A program made the translations under genes and the position numbers. The notes under the pieces are model-generated. The model searched no databases. It saw only the letters and a program-made list of their open reading frames with translations, and was not told where the DNA came from. This document shows, piece after piece, positions 18,386-25,458 of a stretch of 64,000 nucleotides of DNA. Within the stretch, counting starts at the first letter, position 1. Every line of letters starts with the position of its first letter. Origin of the DNA: Pseudomonas sp. R84 (GTDB lineage Bacteria > Pseudomonadota > Gammaproteobacteria > Pseudomonadales > Pseudomonadaceae); the NCBI RefSeq assembly GCF_009834515.1, contig NZ_CP019426.1, positions 4,205,501 through 4,269,500 of the forward strand. The letters are read 5' to 3'.

Positions 18386-18417
18386 TTGACTTGCAAATGA
18401 TAATGATTATTATTGCA
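18386..18417 (+). promoter_or_regulatory. prrF promoter overlapped by a Fur box
   Basis: -35 TTGACT (18386-18391) and -10 TATTAT (18408-18413), spacer 16. GATAATGATTATTATTGCA (18399-18417) matches the 19-base Fur consensus at about 14 positions and covers the -10, so iron-loaded Fur would block transcription. Confidence 0.8.
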
Positions 18418-18420
18418 TGC

Positions 18421-18532
18421 AGCTGGTCGCGAGATCAGTCGATGGACCAGAGACCTTAGGTCGGTCTTCTGGACTATCTCCTCATCAGGCTAATCACGGT
18501 TTTTGACCCGGCTTTTTGCCGGGTCTTTTTTT
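18421..18532 (+). ncRNA. prrF1: PrrF iron-responsive small RNA
   Basis: The ~112-base RNA begins AGCTGGTCGCGAGATCAG and contains the PrrF signature CTCCTCATCAGGCTAATCAC, followed by a strong terminator. PrrF RNAs are the Pseudomonas counterparts of RyhB: made under iron limitation, they pair with mRNAs for iron-rich enzymes through this conserved core. The Fur box over its promoter agrees. Only one copy is present here, as in non-aeruginosa pseudomonads where prrF1 and prrF2 are apart. Which of the two it is cannot be told from sequence alone. Confidence 0.92.
18505..18532 (+). terminator. prrF terminator
   Basis: GACCCGGC-TTTTT-GCCGGGTC stem followed by seven Ts. Confidence 0.9.
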
Positions 18533-18808
18533 GCCCGTTTTTCGGGCTTGTGTCTTCAGGCTAATGAAGTCTTTAAGTGCTGCAAATTCGATGGCGCGGA
18601 TAATATCAAAAGAATATCGCTTGGCAAGCCGGGCCCCGCCACATTGGGGCAAACTAATGACAATTAGCACTTGAGAATCAATCGCACAGTCTCTAAGCTG
18701 CTTGCGCGTCATGGAGGACGCCCCCCGCCACACCCCGCAATTCCCCTCGGTTTCAGCCCTGCCTGCGTGTAAAGTAACGGCCATAAAAATCATATTCAGG
18801 AATCGATT

Positions 18809-19960
18809 ATGACCGTGGCCAAATCTTCGTTCGACATCAGCGCCAACTTCGACAGCGGCAACATCCAAGTCATCGACATCAGCAACCCGCTCAATCCGGT
18901 CCTGGCCATTCGCCCGGACACACGCAGCGCCCATTTTCAGTGGTTCCACTTCAAGGCCAGCGGTCTGCATGTTCATCAGGAGCACTGGTTTCGCCTGGTC
19001 AACGCGAGTCAATCTTCCTATAACAAAGCCTGGACTGGCTATCAGGCGGTCGCCTCCTACGACCACGTCAACTGGTTCCGCATTCCAACCAGCTTTGAAG
19101 GTGACAGCCTGCGCTTTTGCCTCGAAGCCGAGCAAACCCACGCCTGGTTCGCCTACTTCGAACCCTATAGCCGTGGCCGTCACGACTGGCTGATCGACCA
19201 GGCCCTGAGCAAGGCCGGCACCGAATTGCTGGCGACCGGCAAGAGTATCGAAGGTCGCGATATTCAGTTGCTGCGTAAAGGCAGCGGCGCCGAAGGCCAG
19301 CGCAAAGTCTGGATCATTGCTCAACAGCATCCGGGCGAACACATGGCCGAATGGTTTATGGAAGGCGTGATCGAACGCTTGGAAAGACACGACGATCCTG
19401 TGCTGAACAAACTGCTGGCAAGCGCTGATTTGTACCTGGTGCCGAACATGAATCCCGACGGTGCGTTCCATGGACACTTGCGCACCAACGCGATGGGCCA
19501 GGACTTGAATCGCGCCTGGCAGAACGCCAGTCAGGACATCAGCCCCGAGGTACTTTTCGTACAACAGCAGATGGAAAAGTATGGCGTCGATCTGTTCCTC
19601 GACGTACATGGTGACGAAGAAATCCCTCACGTGTTCACCGCCGGTTGCGAAGGCAATCCGGGTTACACGCCGCGTATCGAAAAGCTCGAAGAGCATTTCC
19701 GCAGCCACTTGAAACACACCACCAAAGACTTCCAGACCAAGCACGGCTACACCCGCGACGAACCGGGCCAGGCCAACATGACCCTGGCGTGCAACAGCGT
19801 CGGGCAGAAATACGACTGCCTGTCGTTGACTCTGGAGATGCCGTTCAAGGATCACGACGACCATCCCGACAAAGTAACCGGGTGGTCGGGCAAGCGCTCA
19901 AAACAGTTGGGCAAAGATGTGCTGACGACCATCGCTGACATGGTCGATACCCTGCGCTGA
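18809..19960 (+). CDS. M14-family zinc carboxypeptidase, cytosolic carboxypeptidase-like
   Basis: A 383-residue protein without a signal peptide. Residues ~1-120 form a beta-rich N-terminal domain as in cytosolic carboxypeptidases (CCP/AGBL group). The M14 catalytic part follows: zinc ligands in QQHPGEHMAEWF (H-x-x-E, ~residue 173) and FLDVHGDEE (~270), MNPDGAFHGHLRTNAMGQDLNR for substrate binding, and the catalytic Glu in LTLEMPF (~345). It presumably removes C-terminal residues from peptides or protein tails in the cytoplasm. The substrate in bacteria is unknown. It lies downstream of prrF but after that RNA's terminator. Confidence 0.88.
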   Translation: MTVAKSSFDISANFDSGNIQVIDISNPLNPVLAIRPDTRSAHFQWFHFKASGLHVHQEHWFRLVNASQSSYNKAWTGYQAVASYDHVNWFRIPTSFEGDSLRFCLEAEQTHAWFAYFEPYSRGRHDWLIDQALSKAGTELLATGKSIEGRDIQLLRKGSGAEGQRKVWIIAQQHPGEHMAEWFMEGVIERLERHDDPVLNKLLASADLYLVPNMNPDGAFHGHLRTNAMGQDLNRAWQNASQDISPEVLFVQQQMEKYGVDLFLDVHGDEEIPHVFTAGCEGNPGYTPRIEKLEEHFRSHLKHTTKDFQTKHGYTRDEPGQANMTLACNSVGQKYDCLSLTLEMPFKDHDDHPDKVTGWSGKRSKQLGKDVLTTIADMVDTLR

Positions 19961-19978
19961 TAACCTCCTCCCTCCCTG

Positions 19979-20007
19979 AAAAGATCGCAGCTTGTCTGCG
20001 ATCTTTT
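19979..20007. terminator. Terminator after the M14 peptidase gene
   Basis: AAAAGATCGCAG-CTTGT-CTGCGATCTTTT, a perfect 12-pair stem ending in Ts. Confidence 0.8.
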
Positions 20008-20108
20008 GCTTTCTGCCATTCGTACTTTCGCGCAAACAGGTTGCAAAATAAAACCTGAATCAATACCGTGATCGAGGTTTTATTTTGAAACCTAAAAGGA
20101 TGCGGGAT

Positions 20109-21302
20109 ATGAAACCTCTCAAAAGCAGCGCCGTTTTGCTTTTCTCTGTGGCCTGCGGTCTGGCCGTAGGCAATGTGTATTACGCACAGCCATTGCTGGA
20201 CGCCATGGCCGAGGCGTTTGCGATGTCGCCGGCGACCATCGGCATCGTCATAACCCTGACGCAAATCGGCTACGGCATCGGCCTGGTGTTACTGGTGCCC
20301 CTCGGCGATCTGCTCAATCGACGCCGATTGATCGTCACTCAAACCCTGCTGTCGGCAGCGTCCTTGTTGATGATCGCGCTGGCGCCCAGCAGTGTCTGGC
20401 TGTTGCTCGGCATGACGTTGACGGGGCTGCTCGCCGTAGTGACGCAGGTGTTGGTGGCTTACGCCGCCACACTGGCGATCCCTACACAACGCGGGCGCGT
20501 GGTCGGTGTGGTCACCAGCGGTATCGTCGTCGGCATCTTGCTGGCACGCACGGTCGCCGGCGGCATGGCCGATCTGGCCGGATGGCGAGCGATCTACTTT
20601 CTATCAGCCGGGCTGACCCTGGTGATGGCGTTGCTGCTGTTTCGAGTTCTACCCAAGCATGAATCGCCACAACCGGCGACTGGCTACATTGCACTGATCG
20701 CCTCGGTTTTCAGTTTGTTCAAAGAAGAACCAGTGCTGCGCCATCGCGCAATCCTTGCCCTGCTGACCTTCGCCAGCGCGATGGTGCTGTGGACGCCGAT
20801 GGTGTTGCCGCTGGCCGCGCCGCCACTGTCCTTGTCGCACAGTGAAATCGGACTGTTCGGGCTGGCCGGTGCCGCCGGTGCGCTGGCCGCCGCACGGGCC
20901 GGGCATCTGGCGGATCGCGGTCTCGGGCAATGGGTCAGCGGTCTTTCGCTGTTGCTGATGCTCGCCTCGTGGCTGCCGATCGCCCTCACTCAATCCTCGC
21001 TGTGGGCCTTGCTGCTCGGCGTGATAACCCTCGATCTGGGTTTGCAAGCCGTGCACGTCACCAGCCAGAGCATGATCTACAGCGTGCGTCCCGAAGCGCA
21101 AAGCCGTCTCACCGCCGGTTACATGCTGTTCTACTCGATCGGCAGCGCACTCGGCTCCATCGGCTCGACCGCGATTTACGCGTGGGCCGGCTGGATCGGC
21201 GTGTGTCTGCTCGGCGCCAGCATCAACGCAGTGGCGCTGGCGTACTGGTGGCTGACCCTGAAAAGCGGCGCACCGGCTCGATGCGCCACGCAAACGGGTT
21301 AG
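20109..21302 (+). CDS. MFS transporter, drug/metabolite efflux type
   Basis: A 397-residue protein with about 12 hydrophobic segments. GNVYYAQPLLDAMAEAF in the first helix and GDLLNRRRLIVTQ in the loop 2-3 are typical of the YnfM/YdhP-like proton antiporter group. ATG 20109 is preferred because it lies eight bases after AAGGA; an ATG at 20100 abuts that site. The last four bases overlap the 3' end of the convergent cytochrome b561 gene. Substrate unknown. Confidence 0.88.
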   Translation: MKPLKSSAVLLFSVACGLAVGNVYYAQPLLDAMAEAFAMSPATIGIVITLTQIGYGIGLVLLVPLGDLLNRRRLIVTQTLLSAASLLMIALAPSSVWLLLGMTLTGLLAVVTQVLVAYAATLAIPTQRGRVVGVVTSGIVVGILLARTVAGGMADLAGWRAIYFLSAGLTLVMALLLFRVLPKHESPQPATGYIALIASVFSLFKEEPVLRHRAILALLTFASAMVLWTPMVLPLAAPPLSLSHSEIGLFGLAGAAGALAAARAGHLADRGLGQWVSGLSLLLMLASWLPIALTQSSLWALLLGVITLDLGLQAVHVTSQSMIYSVRPEAQSRLTAGYMLFYSIGSALGSIGSTAIYAWAGWIGVCLLGASINAVALAYWWLTLKSGAPARCATQTG

Positions 21303-21844
21303 CCGCGATCGCGACCGCGCAACATGCTGTCGAGCACCTCGTCGCGGCGAATCCAGCCATGAAACAGCGCCGCCGCCAGATGCAACAGCACCGTCAGGAA
21401 CAACAGATAGGCCAGATACCCGTGAGCCTTGCGCAGAAACGCGAATAGCTGCGCGTCGGCCGGAACGATCGATGGCAACTGCAACGATGTGCTGAGCATC
21501 ACCGGTTCACCCGAAGCGCTGATCATCGCCCAGCCCAGCAACGGCAACACCAGCATCAACGCATACAACAGCAGATGCGAAGCCTTGGCCGCCAGCACCT
21601 GCCAGCCCGGGAGATCCGCTGGCAACGGTGGCTGGCGCGTGGTCAGCCGCACGAGCAAACGCACAATCACCAGCGCCAGTATCGCGATGCCCAGCGGTTT
21701 GTGTAGATGGATCAGCCATTCATGCCGCTCGGAAACCGAGGTGACCATGCCGGCACCGATAAACAGCATGGCAATGATCATCAGTGCCATCAGCCAATGC
21801 AGCAGCCGCGCCAACAGGGCGAAATGCGTCGGTTGGGTTCTCAT
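21299..21844 (-). CDS. Cytochrome b561-family membrane protein
   Basis: A 181-residue integral membrane protein with four helices. Haem-ligand histidines are placed as in b561: HWLMALMII (helix 1), HKPLGIAIL (helix 2), and HGYLAYLLFLTVLLHLAAALFHG (two in helix 4, residues ~141-165). Its ATG overlaps the stop of the upstream catalase-like gene by four bases, so the pair is translationally coupled. It likely supplies electrons from the membrane quinone pool to the periplasmic peroxidase. Confidence 0.9.
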   Translation of the reverse strand: MRTQPTHFALLARLLHWLMALMIIAMLFIGAGMVTSVSERHEWLIHLHKPLGIAILALVIVRLLVRLTTRQPPLPADLPGWQVLAAKASHLLLYALMLVLPLLGWAMISASGEPVMLSTSLQLPSIVPADAQLFAFLRKAHGYLAYLLFLTVLLHLAAALFHGWIRRDEVLDSMLRGRDRG

Positions 21845-22947
21845 GGACGAGCCTCCTGTTTGGCAGCGGGCAACTGGCTGACTTCGCTGGTGCGACGCAG
21901 ATAGGAATCGGCGTAACCGGCGGAACGGGCCGCGAGTAACGGGTCGTCGGAGCCTTGAATCCCGGCCGGCAACACCAACGGGTCGTAGTTGATATCACGG
22001 CATTCGCCGCTCAGTTGCGGCTGGGTTTTCTCCAGCACCAGCGTGCCGGCGTTCAACACTCTGCGCCCGGCTGGCCAGGTCTTGCTGGCGTCGTTCACCG
22101 GATCCTCAGGGTTGGCCAGGGTGATATTCAACTGAAAACGCAGCGGCGCGGACGCCAATCGTTGCACCAGATCCTTCTCGAGAAAATCGCCGCCCTCAGG
22201 TGCACTGGCGCCCGCAGCGTCCCTTGCCAACGGCGTCATGCTCCAGCGTACGGCCTGTTTTTTACCGCTGGCGTCGACCAGATAAAACGCATTGACGCTG
22301 TTGTAAGTTTCAGTGGCATAACTGGCCGAGGGTTTGGCGGTTTTCACCCAGGTCAGAAACGGCACGGCTTCCGGGTGCGAGGCAAAGAATGCCGGGACCT
22401 TGCTCGGATCAGGTTTACCAGTGGCCGGATCCGGCGACTGCGCCTGCTGCAATTGATAAAACGCCTCAGGCGTACCGACCGGGAACACCGGCATGCTGTT
22501 CATCCCGGTGCGCCACTGCTGCCCATTGGCCTGGGTGAAACGCAGCGCCAGACTGCGAATCGGCACGCTGCTGTCCGGCGCATAGGGATTGCCCGCGGGC
22601 AGCGCAAAGCGCCCGACCACCGGAGTTTGCGGCTCGTTGAACACCTGCGCAGTGGAAAACACCCGCGCCTCACCACTGCTCTCGAAATGCCCGATCACGC
22701 ACACGCCTTTGGCGTGGTTGCGGCGAAACCCGGGATGCACGCCGTTGTTCTTCTCCAGCACATCGACCAGCGCTTTTGGCGTCAGCCGTTGTGGGTCAAA
22801 GCTACCGTGAACGTAGGCAAACGCCCCGGCCACAGCAGCGACTACCACGGCAATGCCGCCCAGACGCAGAATCAGGCTCGCCGCACTCAGTGGCGGGCGC
22901 TGCGGCCCGCCGGGCGTTGCCGAATCGGGTGATGAACGATCAACCAT
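21841..22947 (-). CDS. Catalase-like peroxidase (SrpA type), membrane-anchored
   Basis: A 368-residue protein, shorter than a true ~480-residue catalase. One transmembrane segment (residues ~27-47, LGGIAVVVAAVAGAFAYVHG) precedes the catalase fold. HPGFRRNHAKGVCVIGHFES is the catalytic entry motif and the C-terminal AGYADSYLRR supplies the expected haem-ligand tyrosine. Such minicatalases act as peroxidases in the periplasm. Start at ATG 22947 after TGGAG. It is divergent from the ECF sigma gene and has the same ECF-type promoter, so it is almost certainly in the regulon of that sigma factor. Confidence 0.88.
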   Translation of the reverse strand: MVDRSSPDSATPGGPQRPPLSAASLILRLGGIAVVVAAVAGAFAYVHGSFDPQRLTPKALVDVLEKNNGVHPGFRRNHAKGVCVIGHFESSGEARVFSTAQVFNEPQTPVVGRFALPAGNPYAPDSSVPIRSLALRFTQANGQQWRTGMNSMPVFPVGTPEAFYQLQQAQSPDPATGKPDPSKVPAFFASHPEAVPFLTWVKTAKPSASYATETYNSVNAFYLVDASGKKQAVRWSMTPLARDAAGASAPEGGDFLEKDLVQRLASAPLRFQLNITLANPEDPVNDASKTWPAGRRVLNAGTLVLEKTQPQLSGECRDINYDPLVLPAGIQGSDDPLLAARSAGYADSYLRRTSEVSQLPAAKQEARP

Positions 22948-22990
22948 GAAAAACTCCAGGGCCATCGGCCACAAGTAGGAAGAATCAGCA

Positions 22991-23018
22991 AGACGCGCCT
23001 CGTCCGGGTTTATTCCAC
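22991..23018 (-). promoter_or_regulatory. ECF-type promoter of the catalase-like/b561 operon
   Basis: On the reverse strand GTGGAATAA (23018-23010), 13 bases, then GCGTCT (22996-22991). Identical in both boxes and spacing to the promoter facing the sigma factor gene. Confidence 0.75.
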
Positions 23019-23042
23019 ACGACGGTATTTATTTTTCCGAAC

Positions 23043-23070
23043 GTGGAATAACCTCCAACGGCGGGCGTCT
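23043..23070 (+). promoter_or_regulatory. ECF-type promoter of the sigma/anti-sigma operon
   Basis: GTGGAATAA (23043-23051), 13 bases, then GCGTCT (23065-23070), the -35/-10 layout of ECF-dependent promoters. It indicates autoregulation of the sigma gene starting at 23105. Confidence 0.75.
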
Positions 23071-23104
23071 CCCTAGTCCACAGCGTAGTGACTAGCAGAA
23101 TTTC

Positions 23105-23611
23105 ATGAGCGAATTCGACGAACAGTTGAGAGAAATCATTCCCAGATTGCGCCGCTTTGCCGTGTCACTGACACGCAACAGCAGCAGCGCCGACGATCTG
23201 GTGCAGGCCAGCCTTGAGCGGGCGCTGTCGAGTTGGGGTGATAAACGCGCCGACGGCGACTTGCGCGCCTGGCTGTTTGCGATCCTCTATCGACAGTTTC
23301 TCGACGCCCATCGCCGCTCGCGACGCTATGCGCGCATGCTCGAGTTTTTCACCGGTCGCGACGATGCCGAACCTTCGGTGGAGCGTACCGTCATCGCCCA
23401 GTCGACCCTGCAAGCCTTCGACCGTCTGCCCAGCGAACAGCGCGCCCTGCTGCTGATGGTTTCGGTGGAAGGCCTTTCCTATAAAGAGGTCGCCGAGATT
23501 CTCGGCGCCCCGATCGGCACCGTGATGTCGCGCCTGTCCCGTGCCCGTCAGGCCTTGCGCCAACTCAGCGACGGCGAAATCAGCAGCCCTTCTTTGCGGA
23601 TACTCAAATGA
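23105..23611 (+). CDS. ECF-family RNA polymerase sigma factor
   Basis: A 168-residue two-domain sigma factor. Region 2 spans residues ~10-75 (SSADDLVQASLERAL, LRAWLFAILYRQFLDAHRR) and region 4 ~105-155 (LPSEQRALLLMVSVEGLSYKEVAEILGAPIGTVMSRL). Its TGA overlaps the ATG of the anti-sigma gene. Both its own promoter and that of the divergent catalase-like operon carry the same GTGGAATAA-N13-GCGTCT signal, defining a local stress regulon. The inducing signal is unknown; a peroxide or envelope stress is likely from the target genes. Confidence 0.93.
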   Translation: MSEFDEQLREIIPRLRRFAVSLTRNSSSADDLVQASLERALSSWGDKRADGDLRAWLFAILYRQFLDAHRRSRRYARMLEFFTGRDDAEPSVERTVIAQSTLQAFDRLPSEQRALLLMVSVEGLSYKEVAEILGAPIGTVMSRLSRARQALRQLSDGEISSPSLRILK

Positions 23612-24363
23612 TCAGCCTGCCTCCCAACGAGCGTGACCTGCACGCCTATGTCGACCACCAGCTCAGCGACGCCGACCGGCGTGTGCTGGAGACCTGGTTG
23701 GCCAGTCACCCGGATGAAGCGGCGCAGGTTCGCGCCTGGCAACAGGATGCCCAGCAATTGCGCGCGGCACTAAGCGGCGCGTTGCAGCAACCGGCCAATC
23801 CAGCGCTTGATCCGGCGATGATCCGCCAGCGCCGCCAGCGTCAGTCACGTCGTCATCTGGCCAGCGCCGCGGTGTTGCTGATCGCGGTCAGCGTCGGCGG
23901 CTTCAGTGGCTGGCAGGTGCGGGAAATGACCCTCGTGCGCTCGACAATGCTGCCGATGACCGACGCCTTGCAGGCTTATCGCTTGATTGCTCAGCAAGGC
24001 ATGCTGCCAGCGGATTACAAAGTCGACAGCGACGGCGACATGCAACGCTGGCTCGACCGCTATTTCACCCGGGCCAGTCGCTTGCCTGATCTGAAGGCGG
24101 CCGGGTATGAACCGGTCAGCGGCCGTCTGCTCAGCACTGACGAAGGTCCGGCGGCGATGGTCATGTATGAAGATGGCAGCGGGCATAAGGTGAGCTTTTA
24201 CGTACGCCCGCCGGGACCGAAGAACACCTTTTTGCCCCGTGGAAGTCGCAGTGATGGCGACTTGCAGGCCGAATACTGGTCGGGCGGCGGGTACAACTAC
24301 GCCATGGTCAGCCCGGTCGATACGCCGGCGGCGCAACAGCTCAAGCAATCGCTGCAATTCTGA
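23608..24363 (+). CDS. Transmembrane anti-sigma factor
   Basis: A 251-residue protein: a cytoplasmic N-terminal sigma-binding segment (ERDLHAYVDHQLSDADRRVLETWL), one transmembrane helix near residues 83-103 (LASAAVLLIAVSVGGFSGW) and a periplasmic domain. The zinc-binding HxxxCxxC pattern of many anti-sigma factors is absent, so sensing is not by a thiol-zinc centre. ATGA coupling to the sigma gene supports the pairing. Confidence 0.88.
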   Translation: MISLPPNERDLHAYVDHQLSDADRRVLETWLASHPDEAAQVRAWQQDAQQLRAALSGALQQPANPALDPAMIRQRRQRQSRRHLASAAVLLIAVSVGGFSGWQVREMTLVRSTMLPMTDALQAYRLIAQQGMLPADYKVDSDGDMQRWLDRYFTRASRLPDLKAAGYEPVSGRLLSTDEGPAAMVMYEDGSGHKVSFYVRPPGPKNTFLPRGSRSDGDLQAEYWSGGGYNYAMVSPVDTPAAQQLKQSLQF

Positions 24364-24379
24364 AAACACCGCTGTTCTA

Positions 24380-24471
24380 TGTAGGAGCTGCGGCACGCTG
24401 CGATCTTTTGATCTTGTTCTTAAGGGCAAGATCAAAAGATCGCAGCCTCGTTTCACTCGATAGCTCCTACA
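24380..24471. repeat. Palindromic repeat, GATCGCAG...AGCTCCTACA family
   Basis: Long imperfect inverted repeat with TGTAGGAGCT at 24380 and AGCTCCTACA ending at 24471, and an inner CTTTTGATCTTG/CAAGATCAAAAG palindrome. It separates the convergent anti-sigma and csuE genes and could act as a terminator for both. Confidence 0.8.
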
Positions 24472-24486
24472 AAGGATAGTGTCAGC

Positions 24487-25458
24487 TCAGAAACCCACGT
24501 CGAGCACCACATTGTCCAGATAAGTGCCCGCCGGCGGCGTGGTCTGGTCGGTGTAGATTTTCGCGTTGTAGTTGAAAATCTGGCTGCCCGTGCCCAACCC
24601 GTTACCCGGATTGACCTCGGCATCGGTACTCGCCCGCCGTGCCGTGCCGACACTGCCCCAGCGCGTGGTACCGGCGCTTTTGAAAATATCGTAGGCCAGA
24701 TAATTGCTCCCGGAAATCATCCGTCGCCGCCCGCCGACACTCACCGCGTTCTGCCCGTCGCTCAATCCCACGGTGTAAGCGCTGCCCTTGGTGCAGGCCA
24801 GATTGATCGTCTGTCCGGTCACCGGCGTAAAAGCGCTGACCACCGGCGCGCTGCCGAAGGCAATGTTCGGCGCGGTAATCGTGCAGTCGTTGGACACCGT
24901 CAGATTCACCGTCAGCGAGGTCGTGCCGTTGGCAATATCGCGCCCGAGGCAGATGGCACCGATGCCGATCCCCGAACAGTAATTCCAGCTCCAGAAAATG
25001 CTCAGGGTCTCGGTATACACCCCGGCGGCGACGTTGCTGCCAATGGTTGTACCGAGATAGAGCGGCACGGTTTTCGGCGTCGTACCGTTGAGCAGGCCCA
25101 GAGCATCGATGATGCCGTTGCGCGCAAAGTCATAGGCCGTGCCGCGCGTCAGCGGGTAACTGGTGCTGTTATTGGCGTAGATCGTGTAATTGATGACATC
25201 GCCGGTCGGCCCGACCAAACCACTCTGGGTCGATGAAACGGTGCCCCAGAAGTGGTCGTTGCTGGTCAGCAGGGACAGCAACGAACCGGTGCAACTCAAA
25301 CCGGCATTCAGTGTGGAACTGGGTTGCGAAGTCGTGCGCACGGCGATCGAACTGAGCATACCGAACGCCGCCGGCGTGGTGCTGACTACCGAACACGCAG
25401 CCTGCACCGCCGCCGGCAACATCAGCGCCAGCAACAGAAGCAAGCGCGCGCGGATCAT
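24487..25458 (-). CDS. csuE: CsuE-like tip adhesin, two spore-coat-U domains
   Basis: A 323-residue secreted protein with signal peptide (LLLLLALMLPAAVQA) and two successive SCPU domains, each starting with a Cys-containing strand (ACSVVSTTPAAFGML; NDCTITAPNIAFGSA) and the second ending PPAGTYLDNVVLDVGF. In the Acinetobacter archaic pilus CsuE is the tip subunit binding hydrophobic surfaces through loops of the N-terminal domain. The ATG at 25458 overlaps the TGA of the usher gene, preferred over a GTG six bases earlier. Last gene of the operon. Confidence 0.88.
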   Translation of the reverse strand: MIRARLLLLLALMLPAAVQAACSVVSTTPAAFGMLSSIAVRTTSQPSSTLNAGLSCTGSLLSLLTSNDHFWGTVSSTQSGLVGPTGDVINYTIYANNSTSYPLTRGTAYDFARNGIIDALGLLNGTTPKTVPLYLGTTIGSNVAAGVYTETLSIFWSWNYCSGIGIGAICLGRDIANGTTSLTVNLTVSNDCTITAPNIAFGSAPVVSAFTPVTGQTINLACTKGSAYTVGLSDGQNAVSVGGRRRMISGSNYLAYDIFKSAGTTRWGSVGTARRASTDAEVNPGNGLGTGSQIFNYNAKIYTDQTTPPAGTYLDNVVLDVGF

